Source of the DNA: Eretmocerus hayati
Lineage: Eukaryota; Arthropoda; Insecta; Hymenoptera; Aphelinidae
DNA: 64,000 nucleotides
Assembly (NCBI GenBank): GCA_029851415.1
Contig: CM056742.1
Location: forward strand, 88,898,748-88,962,747
Reading direction: 5' to 3'
How positions within the stretch are numbered: position 1 is the first letter of the stretch; each line of letters opens with the position of its first letter. The translations under genes were made by a program, and so were the position numbers. The notes beneath the pieces were generated by a model. It saw only the letters and a program-made list of their open reading frames with translations. It was not told where the DNA came from and searched no databases. Positions 1 through 11,959 of the stretch are shown in pieces.

Positions 1-530
1 TCGAAGCGATCAACATTCAAGGAGTAGCACTTCTAATTATTTGCGAGTCTTATCCTCAAAGAGTCTGTCAGCAAACGAGTCGCGTGGACCATCACACACT
101 TCTAGCAAAGACTCTCCCAACCAATGAGTCGCATTTTGTATAGAAATGGCACTGTCTACGATTTTCTTCAATGTGATAGCTCAGAGTGTAAACTATATGT
201 TCTTATGGATATAGTAGTCAGTACAAAGTATTGTAGAACATTTTTCGAGATCAATGGAGAGGAGAATTGAATTTTTCCCCTTATATTCTAATTTCGTTAT
301 TTTTTGAGGTTCACAAATTGTGAACCAAAAGATTTTCTCATAACCTCTGAACGAGCTCTATTCGACACTGTAACCAACGAGTTTGCATGGACCATGGTTT
401 GCATTTCTTTATCGTTCCGGAAAAGCACCCGAAGATTGTTCTGAATAAATCGAAGAAAATAACAGTAGGCACGATTTGAAGGTTTAAAATCGCGTGTCAC
501 GCGCTTGTCGTTTAGCAGACCATTTTAGAT

Positions 531-1322
531 ACAGTCCCGCGCACAATTTCTTGAACGGTGGGATGTAATCCTCTCTTGCAAAAACGTGGATTGCTCGATC
601 CCAGATTAACGTAGAGGAATTTTGAAAAAAGCATCTTGGAGATAAGAAAGAATGCTAAGTTTTCGTGCGTTTAGATTCTTCTCTCAGCCCTTCTTGGCAC
701 CTCATATAGCTGATGTAATTTCAAGGATTTCGAAAAAAGGAACGGTTTTACAAAATGGGCTGTTATTTGGATGCGGATGAAGATAGAACAATTTTGCAAG
801 TCATGTTGAAGAACGGAAAAACTTCGATTTGCAATGATGATTTGATTATTTGTTACGTCGCCCGAATAAGAGTGTGAGAGCTCTCAAAGTAGCCAAATCT
901 TATTTTCTGCCATTTTCTGCTACTTTCACTCGTATTTCAACGAAAATCCGAGAATCTGGCTACTTTATGAGCTCTTGCACTCTTACTTGCATGACGTGAA
1001 AAATGATCAAAAAATCATTGCAAATGGGAGTTTTTTCGGTCTTCAAGATGCATTTTGCAAAATAGTTCTCTCTTCATCCGCATCCAAATTACAGCCGATA
1101 TAGTATAAACGGGTTTTTTTCGAAATCCTTGAAATTACATCATCTACTTGAGGATACCAAGAAGGGCTGTGAGGAGAATGAAAAGGCACAGAAAGTTAGC
1201 ATTTATGATCATCTTCAAGACGCTTTTTCAGAATTCCTCTACATCAATGTGGGCTCGAGCAATCGACGTTTTTGCAAGAGACGATTTTAGACCACCGTCC
1301 AGGATTTTTTTGCACTGTACTG
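531..1322. mobile_element. 0.8-kb foldback (palindromic) element
   Basis: The sequence from about 531 to 896 is repeated in inverted orientation from about 957 to 1322, leaving a ~60-bp loop centred near 927. Matching blocks include CTCTTGCAAAAACG (573) against CGTTTTTGCAAGAG (1267), and GAGAGCTCTCAAAGTAGCCA (877) against TGGCTACTTT (957). The arms carry scattered mismatches, so this is an old copy. No coding capacity is evident; the short reading frames are accidental. It resembles a foldback or long-TIR non-autonomous DNA transposon. I could not identify target-site duplications, so a plain inverted duplication is also possible. Confidence 0.8.
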
Positions 1323-1797
1323 TATATTCATCGGCTAGTCATAACCTGGGAGATTTATAATTCTGCGGAGTCATATAGCCAAAATCTTTTATTGTCAGAA
1401 GTGTAATAGTGGGAGTGTCATTTTGTCAAAGAGTGTTATCGTAAAAGAGTCTTATCGTCAATGAGTCTTGACGTTCACGACTCTTATTGCCAAAAAGTCT
1501 TTAGCCCTGTTGTAAAGCCTTGTAGAAGTATTTCAGATTTTGTATCAATTTTTCATTCAATTGCAACCCTGTGCAGGAAAGTGTGCTGTTTTATCAGAGA
1601 TAGAGCAGCTACGGTGAGTATGATGAGCACGAATGAACAAAAAAACGTAAACATTTTCGGTATATGATGAGGATATTATTTTCTGGGTATTTGCAATCGT
1701 ACAGAATTTTTTATTCGTTGGGAGGGAAACGATGAGTTAGCGGCATGTCCCGTGGAATTGTTCTCGTGCCAGAAAATGCGCACATCGACTTGGATCA

Positions 1798-3125
1798 AGT
1801 TCAGTGCGTACTTTGAATGAGGAACCAATATTTTCTCCAAAACCTCTACGTAGAGGTTTCTTCGACACTGCTACCAACGAGCTTGTACCACGGCTTGCGT
1901 TTCACGATTCTTCCAGAAAAGCACCCGGAAATTGTTCCAAAAAAATTTGGGAAAATTACAGCAGACACGACCCAAAGATATGAAATCGTATGCCGCGTGC
2001 TCTTGTCGCGTAGCAGACCATTCGAGATATATTCAAAAGCAACTCTTATTCCGAAAAATCAAAATGTTGCGGCGTTACATCACCGAATTTTTATATTGGT
2101 AGAGTCTTATAGTCGAAGTGTCATATTGTCAAAGAGTCTTATGGTTAAAGAGTCATATCGCCAAAGAGTCTTTAACGATAAGAGTCATTGCGGGTTGTTG
2201 TTTCCCCGGAAATACGCACATCAACTTAGAATAAGTTTGACACATTGACGGTGGAATATTGTATTTTCTGGCAAGCCGAAAACTCTCAGACAGCGGTTAT
2301 CTTTTCACGTGAGAGATATTTCCAGGCCTTTCCAGTTTAATCGTCAAGTTCAGTGCGTACTTTGAATGGTGAACCAAGAGATTTTCCTCAAAACCTCTAA
2401 ACGAGGATTGTTCGACACTACTACCAACGAGCTTGTACCACGGCTTGCATTTCACGGTTCTTCCAGAAAAGCACCCGGAAATTGTTCCAAAAAAATTTGG
2501 GAAAATCACAGCAGACACGACCCAAAGATATAAAATCGCATGCCGCGCGCACTTGGCGCGTAGCAGACCATTTCAGATATATTCAAAAGCAACTCTTATT
2601 CCGAAAAAGTTTAAATGTTGTGGCGATATATCACTAAATTGTTATATTGTCAGAGTCCTATAGTCGAAGTGTCATTTTGTCAAAGAGTCTTATGGTTAGA
2701 GAGTCATATCGTCAAAGAGTCTTTAACGATAAGAGTCATTGCGGGTTGTCGCGTCCCAGAAAATACGCACACCAACTTAGAATAAGTTTGACACATTGAC
2801 GGTGGAATATTCTTCTCTCGCAAGCCAAACACTCTCTGATCAGCCTGGCAACGATCAGTAATCGTCGATTATCTTTCAGCGTGAAAGATATTTTCAGGAA
2901 TTTTTAAGTTTAATTGTCAAGTCCAGCGCGTACTTTGAATGATGAACCCAGGGTTTTCCCTCTTAACCTCTAAACCAGGTTGATTCGACATTCCATCCAT
3001 CGAATTCATTCCACAGATTATACGTTCATCGTTCTTCCAGGAAAGCACTGGAAATTGTTTGAAGAAAAATTTAAGAAAATTACAATGGACATGATCAGAA
3101 TATTTGCGATCGCATGAGTCTTCTC
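1798..3125. repeat. ~550-575-bp tandem repeat, two full copies and a partial
   Basis: Copies begin near 1798, 2344 and 2919 with the shared block TCAGTGCGTACTTTGAATG. Each runs through an AAGCACCCGGAAATTGTTCC region and then an array of ~18-bp units of the type GTCAAAGAGTCTTAT, ending in TTGACGGTGGAATATT. A diverged isolated copy lies at about 290-540. The ~18-bp unit also occurs at 1405-1500. Open frames of up to 143 codons in these copies share no recognisable domain and I regard them as non-coding. Confidence 0.75.
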
Positions 3126-3182
3126 CTACGAAAGTCTTCTCGACCATGACTCTCGTTTAGTGACTCTCTATAATGAAACACT

Positions 3183-3242
3183 CCAAAAGACTCTTTTAAA
3201 GAGTCTTTTAGAAGACTCTTTAAAAGACTCTTTTATTTTAGT
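3183..3242. repeat. AGTCTTTT simple repeat cluster
   Basis: AAAGAGTCTTTTAGAAGACT and related words repeat in both orientations, giving a short self-complementary patch of about 60 bp next to the larger repeats. Confidence 0.6.
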
Positions 3243-3539
3243 CAGGGATTAGTCCAGATATTGAGTGTTATAATTCCCACCTCCCACTGCCCTGGCCTTG
3301 AGCGCCCCATTGACAACGATAAATCGACAAGTACCTATCGGGATATTGGAGTTTTCTATATGAACCCATTGTATCAACTTGCCGTATCTGGGAATTCGGA
3401 GGCTTCCCCAAATTTGTTGAATGATACATAGACTATTCATAGCATGATGATTTCGAATACATGATGCCTATACATCAGGTATTGGAAGGCATCAATACTA
3501 TGAGTAGTCTGTCAATCATATGTTCTTGACTTGTTCCTT

Positions 3540-5194
3540 CCCACACAGCATGGGAATCTTTCAGGAATATTCCAGGAATATTACATTGAAAGATTGGAAT
3601 ATTCCAAAAATATTACTCTGGAATATTCTTGGAATATAGTTATGTCCGCGGCTGGGAATCTTCCTGGAAGCTTTCATGGGAAGATTCCAGGGAATCTTGC
3701 AGAAATCTTCCAGAAATATTACATTGAAATATTTCACTGGAACGTTTCTGTAACATTGCCAGGAATCTTCCAAGAATCTTACAATGAAAGATCTCTGGAA
3801 GATTTCATTGAAATCTCTCGGGAATATAGTTATGTCCGCGGTCGGGAATATTCCTGGAATCATCCATGAAATATTTCTGAAATATCTCATGAAAGATTCC
3901 TGGCAATACTATGTCTGTGGTTGGAAATATCTCTGGAATCTTTGGTGAAAGATTTCTGGAATCTTTCATAAAAGATTTCTGACAATATTTCTAAAATATT
4001 TCAGGTTGATTACTATATAGGTACATTCCATCTGGATTCTTGGCAGATTGCCCGGGGTCTCTTACTGTAGTCTCATTTTTCTGAAATACTTCAAGAACAT
4101 TCAATGATATTCAGTATAGTCTTTTGCAGACAAAAGGATGGAAAGATTCTGGAACTTGTAAGAATTGGAAGAACTTTTACTCACTCACAGACAAATTTTT
4201 TACAGGAAATCCCAGATGTTTTCAGGTTATAACCTAAACTAGGTCATAAAGTAAATGAGGTAATATCCAAAGATACCACTTGGAGATAATACAGAATCTC
4301 GTTGAAAAACTCTTTTCAGAACTCATGGGATCTTTGAAAGAGCACTCAGGTACCGATCAACAGTGTTCCAGAAAGCTTTCAGGAACTTCATCGAAAATCT
4401 TCCGATGCAAGATTGCTTGGATGTTGTCGTGCAATATTGCAGAAACATTCAAAAGTCATTTTTTTGCAATATTACACTGGAATCTTTCAGTAATCTTTCA
4501 GGCATCTTCCAAAAATCTTCCGGATCAGGATTGCTGGAATGTTGTTTGTAGAATATTGCAGGGATATTTTGAAGTGATATCGCTAGAATATTGCACTGGA
4601 ATCTTTCAGAAAGCTTATAGAAATCTTTCAAGAATTTTCTCTATCACAATTGCTGAGAAATTGTCAATTGATGAAATATATGAAAGCCATACTTTTGGGA
4701 TATTGCAAAAATTTTTCAAAGGACTATATATTGGAAAACCTCTTGAGAATTTCTCCGAATCAATATTGCTGAAAGATTGTCAGGAATATTGCAAGAATGT
4801 TTGAAGATGATGTTTTGCGAATATTGCACTGAAATCTTATCGAGGAAGCTCTCAGAAACCTCTCAAAAATCTTCCAGGAAGCTCCCAAAGACCTCACGAA
4901 GACCTTCCAGTGCAAGGTTGCTGGGAAAGTGTCGTGCAACATTGCAGAAATATTTCCAAGTCAAACTTTTGGAATGTTGCACTGAAATCTTTCAGAAACC
5001 TTTCAGAAATCTTTCAGCGTAAGGTTTCTGAAAGATTGTTCGTAATATTTCATGAAATATTTCTGGGAGCTTCCTGGGGGATTGCTACGGAATATTATGA
5101 AATATTCCCCGGAATATTCCTGGAAGATTTCTGAAAGATTCCATTGAAATATTTCAGTGAAATATTTTCCTGAAATATTCCCATGCTGTGTGGG
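3540..5194. mobile_element. TIR-bounded element filled with GGAATATTC-type array
   Basis: The left end CCCACACAGCATGGGAAT (3540) is matched in inverted orientation by ATTCCCATGCTGTGTGGG (5177-5194), and the similarity continues inward for roughly 30 bp. The interior (3555-3990 and 4330-5170) is a degenerate array of short units such as GGAATCTTTCAGGAATATT, which is partly self-complementary and therefore gives long open frames on both strands. Between about 4000 and 4280 the array is interrupted by non-repetitive DNA. I see no transposase and no convincing target duplication beyond TT. It is a non-autonomous DNA transposon of unknown superfamily. Confidence 0.75.
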
Positions 5195-5199
5195 TTGAT

Positions 5200-5870
5200 C
5201 ATGCTAGTAACACAATAAGCTGCATGGTCTCATCATGTACATTGTAGTCAGACACATCAACAACCTAGGAGGAAAGTGTGATCTTTTAACCAAGGGTCGA
5301 GTTCTCATTCATGCTCAGTCAATATCTAATTTCTACTTGGTAGGCTGATAAAAGTAAGAGCACATGGAGAACTCAGTGTCAATTTTGACACCTGTCACCT
5401 GGGAACTTCGATGAGGAAAAAACGGACCAAACCAGGATCATACGAGCACATCATCATCGAAAAGTTACAGAGAAATACAAAACTCACTAGTCAGTCTATT
5501 CATTCATCATAATCTTTTGAGATGAGGAATTTCTACAATTTTGCCATATGATCTGCTACAATAAGTGAGTTACATATGAGCTTTGAAGATACAATGAACT
5601 CAACCACGACAATGAACACGGGTCTGCTATTTTCATTCTTGGTTGCTGGGTGATATATAGTGGTGTAATGCATGTCACGCGCCAACACTGATGCGAATGG
5701 ACCTAGTTAATAACCTCGGATTTCAGAAATAATGATCTAGTCAATTTCCCTACTACACAAAACTTTCTGCACGATGTGTGCGGGTTTTTACCCCGGGCCA
5801 CGGGCTTGGCAATTGCATGATTGCGTGGCGCGATGTACCTTACCCGCAGAACTGCGAACAAGGGCCTCTA
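5200..5870. other. No feature recognised
   Basis: Stop-rich in all frames, with no repeat structure or known motif that I can identify. Confidence 0.5.
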
Positions 5871-6242
5871 CAAGCTTCGATAGTTCGATAGTATGCGGGA
5901 TCGTACGCTTGATCGGATGCACGATCGTTACTACGATCGTGTACATGATGTTATATGGCAGGCTGGGTGTCGGCCTGACCTGGTTTTTTCAAGCCGTCAT
6001 ATGACGATCGTGTGTACGATCGTATGCGCGATCGTCATCACGATCGTTCGTTCGATCGTATGCGAGATTGCACACTCGATCGTATGTACGATCGTTATGA
6101 CGATCGTGTGCACGATCTCATATGGCTGGCCGGGTGTCGGGCCGACCTAGTTTTCTTTGAGCCGTCATCTGAAAATCGTGTGTACGATCGTATGCGGGAT
6201 CGTCTTCACGATCGTCCATTCAATCGTATGCGAGATCGCACG

Positions 6243-6722
6243 CACTGAGAGAAGAATATAGTAGTGTCTACTTTAGTATAGTACCCGGTCCTATACGTAA
6301 AGTAACTCCCGGGCCTACTCTTCACAGTGTAACCCGTACTATACATAAAGTACCCAGTACTTTATGTAGAGTAGACAATTTTGTGGTATCTGAATATAGG
6401 CTTAGAGACATATATGTCGGCTAAATGTAGATATACTAACAATTATCGAATGTTTTGATAGTTTTGAATGCCTGGATTATCCACCCGACTCATTGCAATC
6501 TTTGATTTTGATGAAGATGCGTCTTGCATGCAGGTTTGGACAGGTTATGTGAGGTTATGAGTCGCGCATCGAAATATGTGAACACGACGTAAGAGTAAAC
6601 AATGAGCGCTCCGAACTCCCCATATAGTACCCAGTACTTTATCGCGACTGGGCGCTACACTTCGATAGAGGTCGCATATACTCCACGCATATAGTACCCC
6701 GGGCTATATTCTTCCCTCAGTG
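6243..6722. mobile_element. 480-bp MITE inserted in the CGATCG array
   Basis: The left end CACTGAGAGAAGAATATAG is matched by the inverted right end CTATATTCTTCCCTCAGTG with one mismatch in 19 bp. Flanking array DNA resumes on both sides with an apparent CG duplication. Subterminal copies of TAGTACCCAGTACTTTA-like sequence are present at both ends. There is no coding capacity. The CACTG terminus would fit CACTA/CMC-like elements, but that is only an inference. Confidence 0.8.
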
Positions 6723-7074
6723 CGCTCAATCGTTATTACGATCGTATGCATGATCTCATATTGCAGGCCGGGTGTCGGATCGACTTAGTTTTTCTCTAGC
6801 AATCATACGACGATCGAGCGTACGATCGTATACGCGATCATCATCACGACCGTTCGTTCGATCGCACGCTCGATCGTATGCATGATCGTGTGCACGATCT
6901 TATACGATAGGCCGGGTGTCGGGCCGACCTAGTTTTTTTTCGAACCATCATATAACGATCGTGCGTATACGATCGTATGCCCGATCGTCATCACGATCAA
7001 TCGTTCGATCGCACGCGAGATCGTATGCACGATCGTTATTACGATCGTTATCATGATCGTATGCACGATCTCGT

Positions 7075-8399
7075 CACGGTGTTCCTGAAGCGCTCGAAAG
7101 TTTTGCAAAAATGACGAAAAAAACTGGATACGCTATCATGTTCCTCTCGTTTTTTTGTTGAAGAATCCGTTCCGACCGAAATCGGATCTGCTTCGACATT
7201 AATATGCGGGGAAAAATGTGGAAACCCCATATGATCACGTGTATTTTGGTTAACCTTGATAATGACACGACGGGCAAAGATATAGCCAGTTGCTGATTCA
7301 ACGTTTCTGGGCGAGTTACAGGGGAAGAAACATGTATTTCCATAGGAAATTTCCTCGTAGAATTAGATGGTCAAATTCATTGTCTGATATCTAGAATCGT
7401 ATTCAAGCAGAGGGAATGACGCGAGAACTGTCAGTAGAACTCGATCTGGCAGCAACGCTCGGGCTTATGAGTGCATTCGGCAACAGGGTATGGAGGTCTA
7501 AATAACGGGCTGATTCATTATTTCTGGACGTATTTTCTCATGTCGAATCGAATTTTGAGGTCTGTATCGGTCCTACTCGCTAGGTTATATACCATTGGAA
7601 TTGCGGAGATCTACCACGATTTCCCAAGATTCATCACTTTTTCGATTCTTAGCCAAGTTTTCCAGTCTATCGATCAAGGAGGTATTTTTTGCGAAGAGAA
7701 AGGACATCACCGCAGAGAGTTGAGTTCATTTGAGTTTGCTTAGTCTGCTGAATATGATCACAAAGGTGGAATAATCTGAAAACGTACCTAGATTGTACCT
7801 TAAGCCCCTTTCTCCAACTTTTGTCCCGCGAAATTGTGATGGATCTTGGGAAATCTTGGTAGTTTTCCGCAGTTCAAATGGTAATCTAGCAAGTATCAGG
7901 ATTGAAACAGACCTCAAATTTGGATTCTACATGGAGATATACGTCAAGAAATTATGAATCAGCCCGTTATTTAGACCTCCATACCCTGTTGCCGAATGCA
8001 CTCATGAGCCCAAGCGTTGCTGCCAGATCGAGTTCCACTGACAGTTCTCGCGCCACTTCCTCCGTATCTTAAGTACGATTCTGGATATCAAAAAATGAGT
8101 TCGACCAACTAATTCTACGGGAAATTGTCTATGAAAATACATGTTTCTTTTCCTGTAACCCGCCCAGAAACGTTGAATCAGCAACTGGCTATATCTACGC
8201 CCGTCGAGTCATTATCAAGACTAACCAAAATACACGTGATCATATGGGGTTTCCACATTTTCCCCCGCATATTAATGTCGAAGCAGATCCGATTTCGGTT
8301 GAAACGGATTCTAAAACGGGAAAACGAGAGGGAGATAATAGCGTATTCGGTTTTCTTCGTCATTTTTGCAAAACTTTCGAGCGCTTCAGGAACACCGTG
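7075..8399. mobile_element. 1.3-kb long-TIR foldback transposon with TCGT duplication
   Basis: The element starts CACGGTGTTCCTGAAGCGC and ends with the exact inverse. Its arms of about 570 bp (7075-7645 and 7829-8399) surround a ~180-bp loop. It is flanked by a perfect 4-bp target duplication, TCGT (7071-7074 and 8400-8403), and inserted into the CGATCG array. Ends starting CAC with a 4-bp duplication are known for the Chapaev branch of CMC transposons, so I suggest that affiliation cautiously. There is no transposase. A fragment of the same family lies at about 51070-51333. Confidence 0.85.
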
Positions 8400-8649
8400 T
8401 CGTATGACAGGCTGGGTGTCGGGCCGATCTAGTTTCCTTGAGCCGTCATATCACGATCGTATGTACGATCGTATGCGTGATCGTGCGTACGATCGTGTGT
8501 GAGATCGTACATACGCTCGCGCACATGATCCTTCACACGTTCGTAGCTCGATCGTCCTTGAAACTGAAGATTACGATCGTGTGCACGATCGTGAGCACGA
8601 TCGTATGTATGATCGTGCGTACGACTGTATGTGTCGATTTTCAGTAGGG

Positions 8650-9425
8650 TTTTGGGGGCCCAACGAGTTTAATGCTGGAATCACAATATTCCACCGCAAT
8701 CAACATATTTATCCTTCAATTGTTGTATAAATAAGACGATTTTCCGATAAATCCTAGGCGTCGGCTTCGGGGACCTTACATACCTATATACAGATAGCTT
8801 CAAGGACTCGATGTATTTCCGACGACGGTCCGTAAAATGGCGAGTTTAGCTCCGCGGACGTAGTATATATATAATGTAAGTTTTCAGGTCTTTCCAGATA
8901 CAAATGCAGCTTCAAAGACTTGGTATATATAACGTCAGTTTCGAGGACTTCCTATATACCTAACGATAGAACTGGGGACCTATAGATGTAACGCAAATCC
9001 ATGTATATATAATGCTCATTCCAAGGACTAAAGCGTGCTTCCCAGGACGTTCTACGTACGTAATGATAGTTTCGAGGACTGGGTATATATAACGTCAGTT
9101 TCGAGGAATATCCACATATCGTACGATAGGATTGGGGTCCCGTGGATGTGATGCAAACCCATGTATATATTATGCTAATTTTAAGGACTTGGGCGTGGTT
9201 TTCAGGACGTTCTTCGTACGTAATTATAGTTTCGAAGACGGGGTATATATTTCGCTAGTTTCGAGGACATTCTATATACTCAACGATGGGTCCAGGAACC
9301 CATCGTTGTAACGCAGATCCGAGTATATTTCATAATGACTGCAAGTACTCAAGCATTGTTCTGAAGACGTTCTCCATACGTAATGATAGGGTTGGGGACT
9401 CCATGCAAGCATGATAATAGTTTTC
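8650..9425. repeat. Degenerate array of GGACT / TATATATAA units
   Basis: Phrases such as AGTTTCGAGGACT followed by GTATATATAACGTCAG recur about every 60-70 bp. Longer repetition of around 180 bp is visible, for example TTCGTACGTAAT-like blocks near 9055, 9215 and 9370. No coding potential is seen. Confidence 0.6.
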
Positions 9426-9429
9426 AAAA

Positions 9430-11596
9430 ACCAGTTGGTAGAGACAGTTTGTGGAGCTCTAATTAGAATGGATTAGTTCACATACGATCGTACCGCTCAC
9501 AATACAAGTCGCTATACCGACTCGGTCAACCGAATTCAAATTTTTACGGGGCAGCAACGCGTATAGGACTTGGAAATTCTTATGGTCTAGCTGGCTAACT
9601 GACTCGATCTTGGTTTTCCGTGGGAATTCAGATTCGGTTAACCAAGTCGCTTAACCAGCCAGGACTTGGCATATTCCAAGTGTTATGCTGGCTACGGCTC
9701 GACTCAACGCTGTGGCACTAGAGCTAATGAGGAATTAATGATTGAAGAAATGATAAACGAATGTTAGATACTCCTCATCAGTCACACTTCAATTAAGCTC
9801 ACAAAGCCACCTCCCTTAACATGACTCGCCGGCCCTGAGGACATGTAGCTGGTCTACTAACATAGAGATTAATACTTCAAATCCTACTCTCGGCCAAATG
9901 CTCAAAAACACTGGGGATGTTTGTTTCTGTTCTTCTCCTCAATGTTTCTACTAATCTTCGATGATGATTATTCATTTATTGTTCGTTACGCGACCTTCCG
10001 GGCTATCTCATGAGAAGTGACTGGGTCGAATGACCGCCTCGGTGATTGTTTCGGTTTGCCGAGACGATTTACTCGATACGCCGACTCCGTCAACCGTCTC
10101 GGCCACCGACTCGGTCTCTGGCGAGACGGAAATTCGAAAGTCAAGGAATTGGAAGAATTCTTGTGGGGTTTGATTCTCGGTGTCTCCGCAATCTCATTCT
10201 GACAAGAATCGAAGGAATCTGTTGGTGAATGACGAAAAAAGTGAATTTTTTGATTTTTTATTGAATACAGTAGATGTCAATGTTCTTTTCCGCGGTTTTC
10301 CCTCTCTTTCTCATTTTTTTCTTCTCGTTAACTCGAGAAGATGAGTTGAATGAAACTATGTGGAGATTTTCCGAGGCGTGTCTTCTCCTCATCCAAGTTT
10401 GTTCGAAGAACGAGATCTTGTTCCCTCTCGCACGTACTGCATAGACACTTCTCACCTGCAGCAATTTATGTGCTCTAGGAAATCTGAATCACATCTTTGA
10501 GAAAATTCGACTTCTAGTGCGGAAATCATCGGACAAGAACTAATCACTCCTGTTCTTGAATCCACTATTACTGTTTTTGAGTGTCGGTCTCGATTGAATG
10601 ATCGATGTGAATCGGCTAGATCATCACACGAAGTACTCCGACATCATCTCTAATTCAATGAAAGTTTTGTGAAAAACTTCCCATATACAACTAGAGATGG
10701 GTATTGAAACCCCCAAAGAGCTTCGGTGGGGTTAATGATCGATGGGATGAACGACCACCACTCTATTTACATAAGCTGAGCAGATTTAACATGAGTAATT
10801 CCATGCAAATCGACACATGAAGAATGGTGACCTCTCCAACCAGTTTTTGAGTTCCAATCCAATACTGTTGTTTATGATCTAAATGACTGTTCCCACTAAT
10901 AGGGAAACTCGAATAAATTCTACTTGCAGAGCTGTTCCTATTTTACCTTCTGAATCCATAACAGAGCAAAAGAATCATCATCTCTTATTAGTAAATCGCA
11001 TATACCCTGTGTTTGGCTAGATATATTGCAACGTAGTTTCTATTCGAGACATCTTGAGAAAAACTAACGATAACGCTGTTGAAGGATTTCATTCAGCCAT
11101 TGCAGACTGACAATCGAAGAACCCTGCATGATGAGCAAAAAAGTACATTTCACAAAAATTTGCTCCCTCGTTGGTAACTGTTTGCGCCACGAGCGCATTG
11201 TCTCAGAGTGATGTCCTGAGTACACTAGCTATAGCCGCTCCTCACAAGGTCAATCGCGCTCATCTCGAACACGACGAACCTATGAGCCAAATTGAGGGTC
11301 TACGATTTTGAACTTTCGAAAGGCAATCAAGAGAGCATTCTTGTGAAATTTTGGTAAATGCCGTCGTTTCCAAGTTAAACAGCAAAAATCGCATTTCGGA
11401 CCATTTTTTGACAATTTTCGACTTCTGACCCGTTCATTACTCGATACTGGCGATACTTAGGGTGCCCACCTCATACTTACCTTAATGTACTCTCGATGAG
11501 CTTTCCGAATGAGCAAGGGGTGGATTCTTTACGCTAGTGGTTCAGAATCTCTTGCAAATTAATTTTTTCGAAATTCATCACTCGGGATGTATAGCA
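9430..11596. other. Mostly unassigned; minor GACTCGGTCAACCG repeat
   Basis: Two related patches at about 9520-9660 and 10020-10170 share CCGACTCGGTCAACCG-like words and the phrase GGAAATTC. The remainder is stop-rich and shows no motif that I recognise. Confidence 0.4.
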
Positions 11597-11604
11597 CGTA
11601 CAAT

Positions 11605-11951
11605 CAGGGGTGTCAAGCGTAGTAGAGTCCCTCCCCTCAAGCCCCTCCAGTCGAGTGCAGAGAGCGTCGTGGCTCACGGCGAAGGAGCCCCTTCCTTGCG
11701 ACGCCGCGGCGCTCTCTACACATGACTGGAGGGGCTTGAGGGGAAGGACTCTACCACGCTCGACACCCTTGGGCTGAAACAGGGGTGTCAAGGGTGGTGG
11801 AGTCCTTCCCCTCAATCCCCTCCAGTCATGTGTAGAGCGCGCCGCGGCGCGGCGTCGCAGGGAAGGGGCTCCTTCGCCGCGAGCCGCGACGCTCTCTGCA
11901 CTTGACTAGAGGGGCTTGAGGGGAGGGACTCTACTACGCTTGACACCCCTG
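11605..11951. mobile_element. Composite hAT-type MITE with perfect 8-bp TSD
   Basis: The outer ends CAGGGGTGTCAAGCGTAGTA and the exact inverse at 11951 are flanked by the 8-bp duplication CGTACAAT (11597-11604 and 11952-11959). A CAGGG terminus with an 8-bp duplication is diagnostic of the hAT superfamily. The element is a dimer: a first palindromic unit ends near GACACCCTTG (~11774) and a second begins with CAGGGGTGTCAAGG (~11781) after a short spacer. Both units are GC-rich, contain GCCGCGGCG cores and are near-perfect palindromes. Apparent open frames here are by-products of the palindrome. Confidence 0.92.
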
Positions 11952-11959
11952 CGTACAAT

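Larger units (their letters stand above)
5875..8650. repeat. CGATCG array with 12-bp period and ~160-bp higher-order unit
   Basis: The array occupies about 5875-6242, 6723-7074 and 8400-8650; the gaps are two transposon insertions. The basic unit is 12 bp, of the form NCGATCGTNNNN, so the palindrome CGATCG recurs every 12 bp for long stretches. A non-CGATCG spacer containing GGGTGTCGGGCCGACCTAGT recurs near 5957, 6118, 6763, 6900 and 8402. Subtracting the insertions, this gives a higher-order period of roughly 140-170 bp. One frame translates as a DR-rich repeat peptide, but there is no sign that it is a gene. Confidence 0.85.

Noticed and set aside
4280..5134. A 174-codon frame and overlapping frames on both strands
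   Set aside because: They lie in a degenerate array with few stops; the peptides are array translations without domain character.
3540..5194. Clear target-site duplication for the TIR element
   Set aside because: Only TT matches on both sides, which is not distinguishable from chance.
5774..6248. Open frames encoding DR-rich repeat peptides
   Set aside because: They follow from the stop-free 12-bp CGATCG unit and appear in several frames; no gene signals.
5875..8650. CRISPR-like array
   Set aside because: Units are short palindromes without unique spacers, and the setting is eukaryotic.
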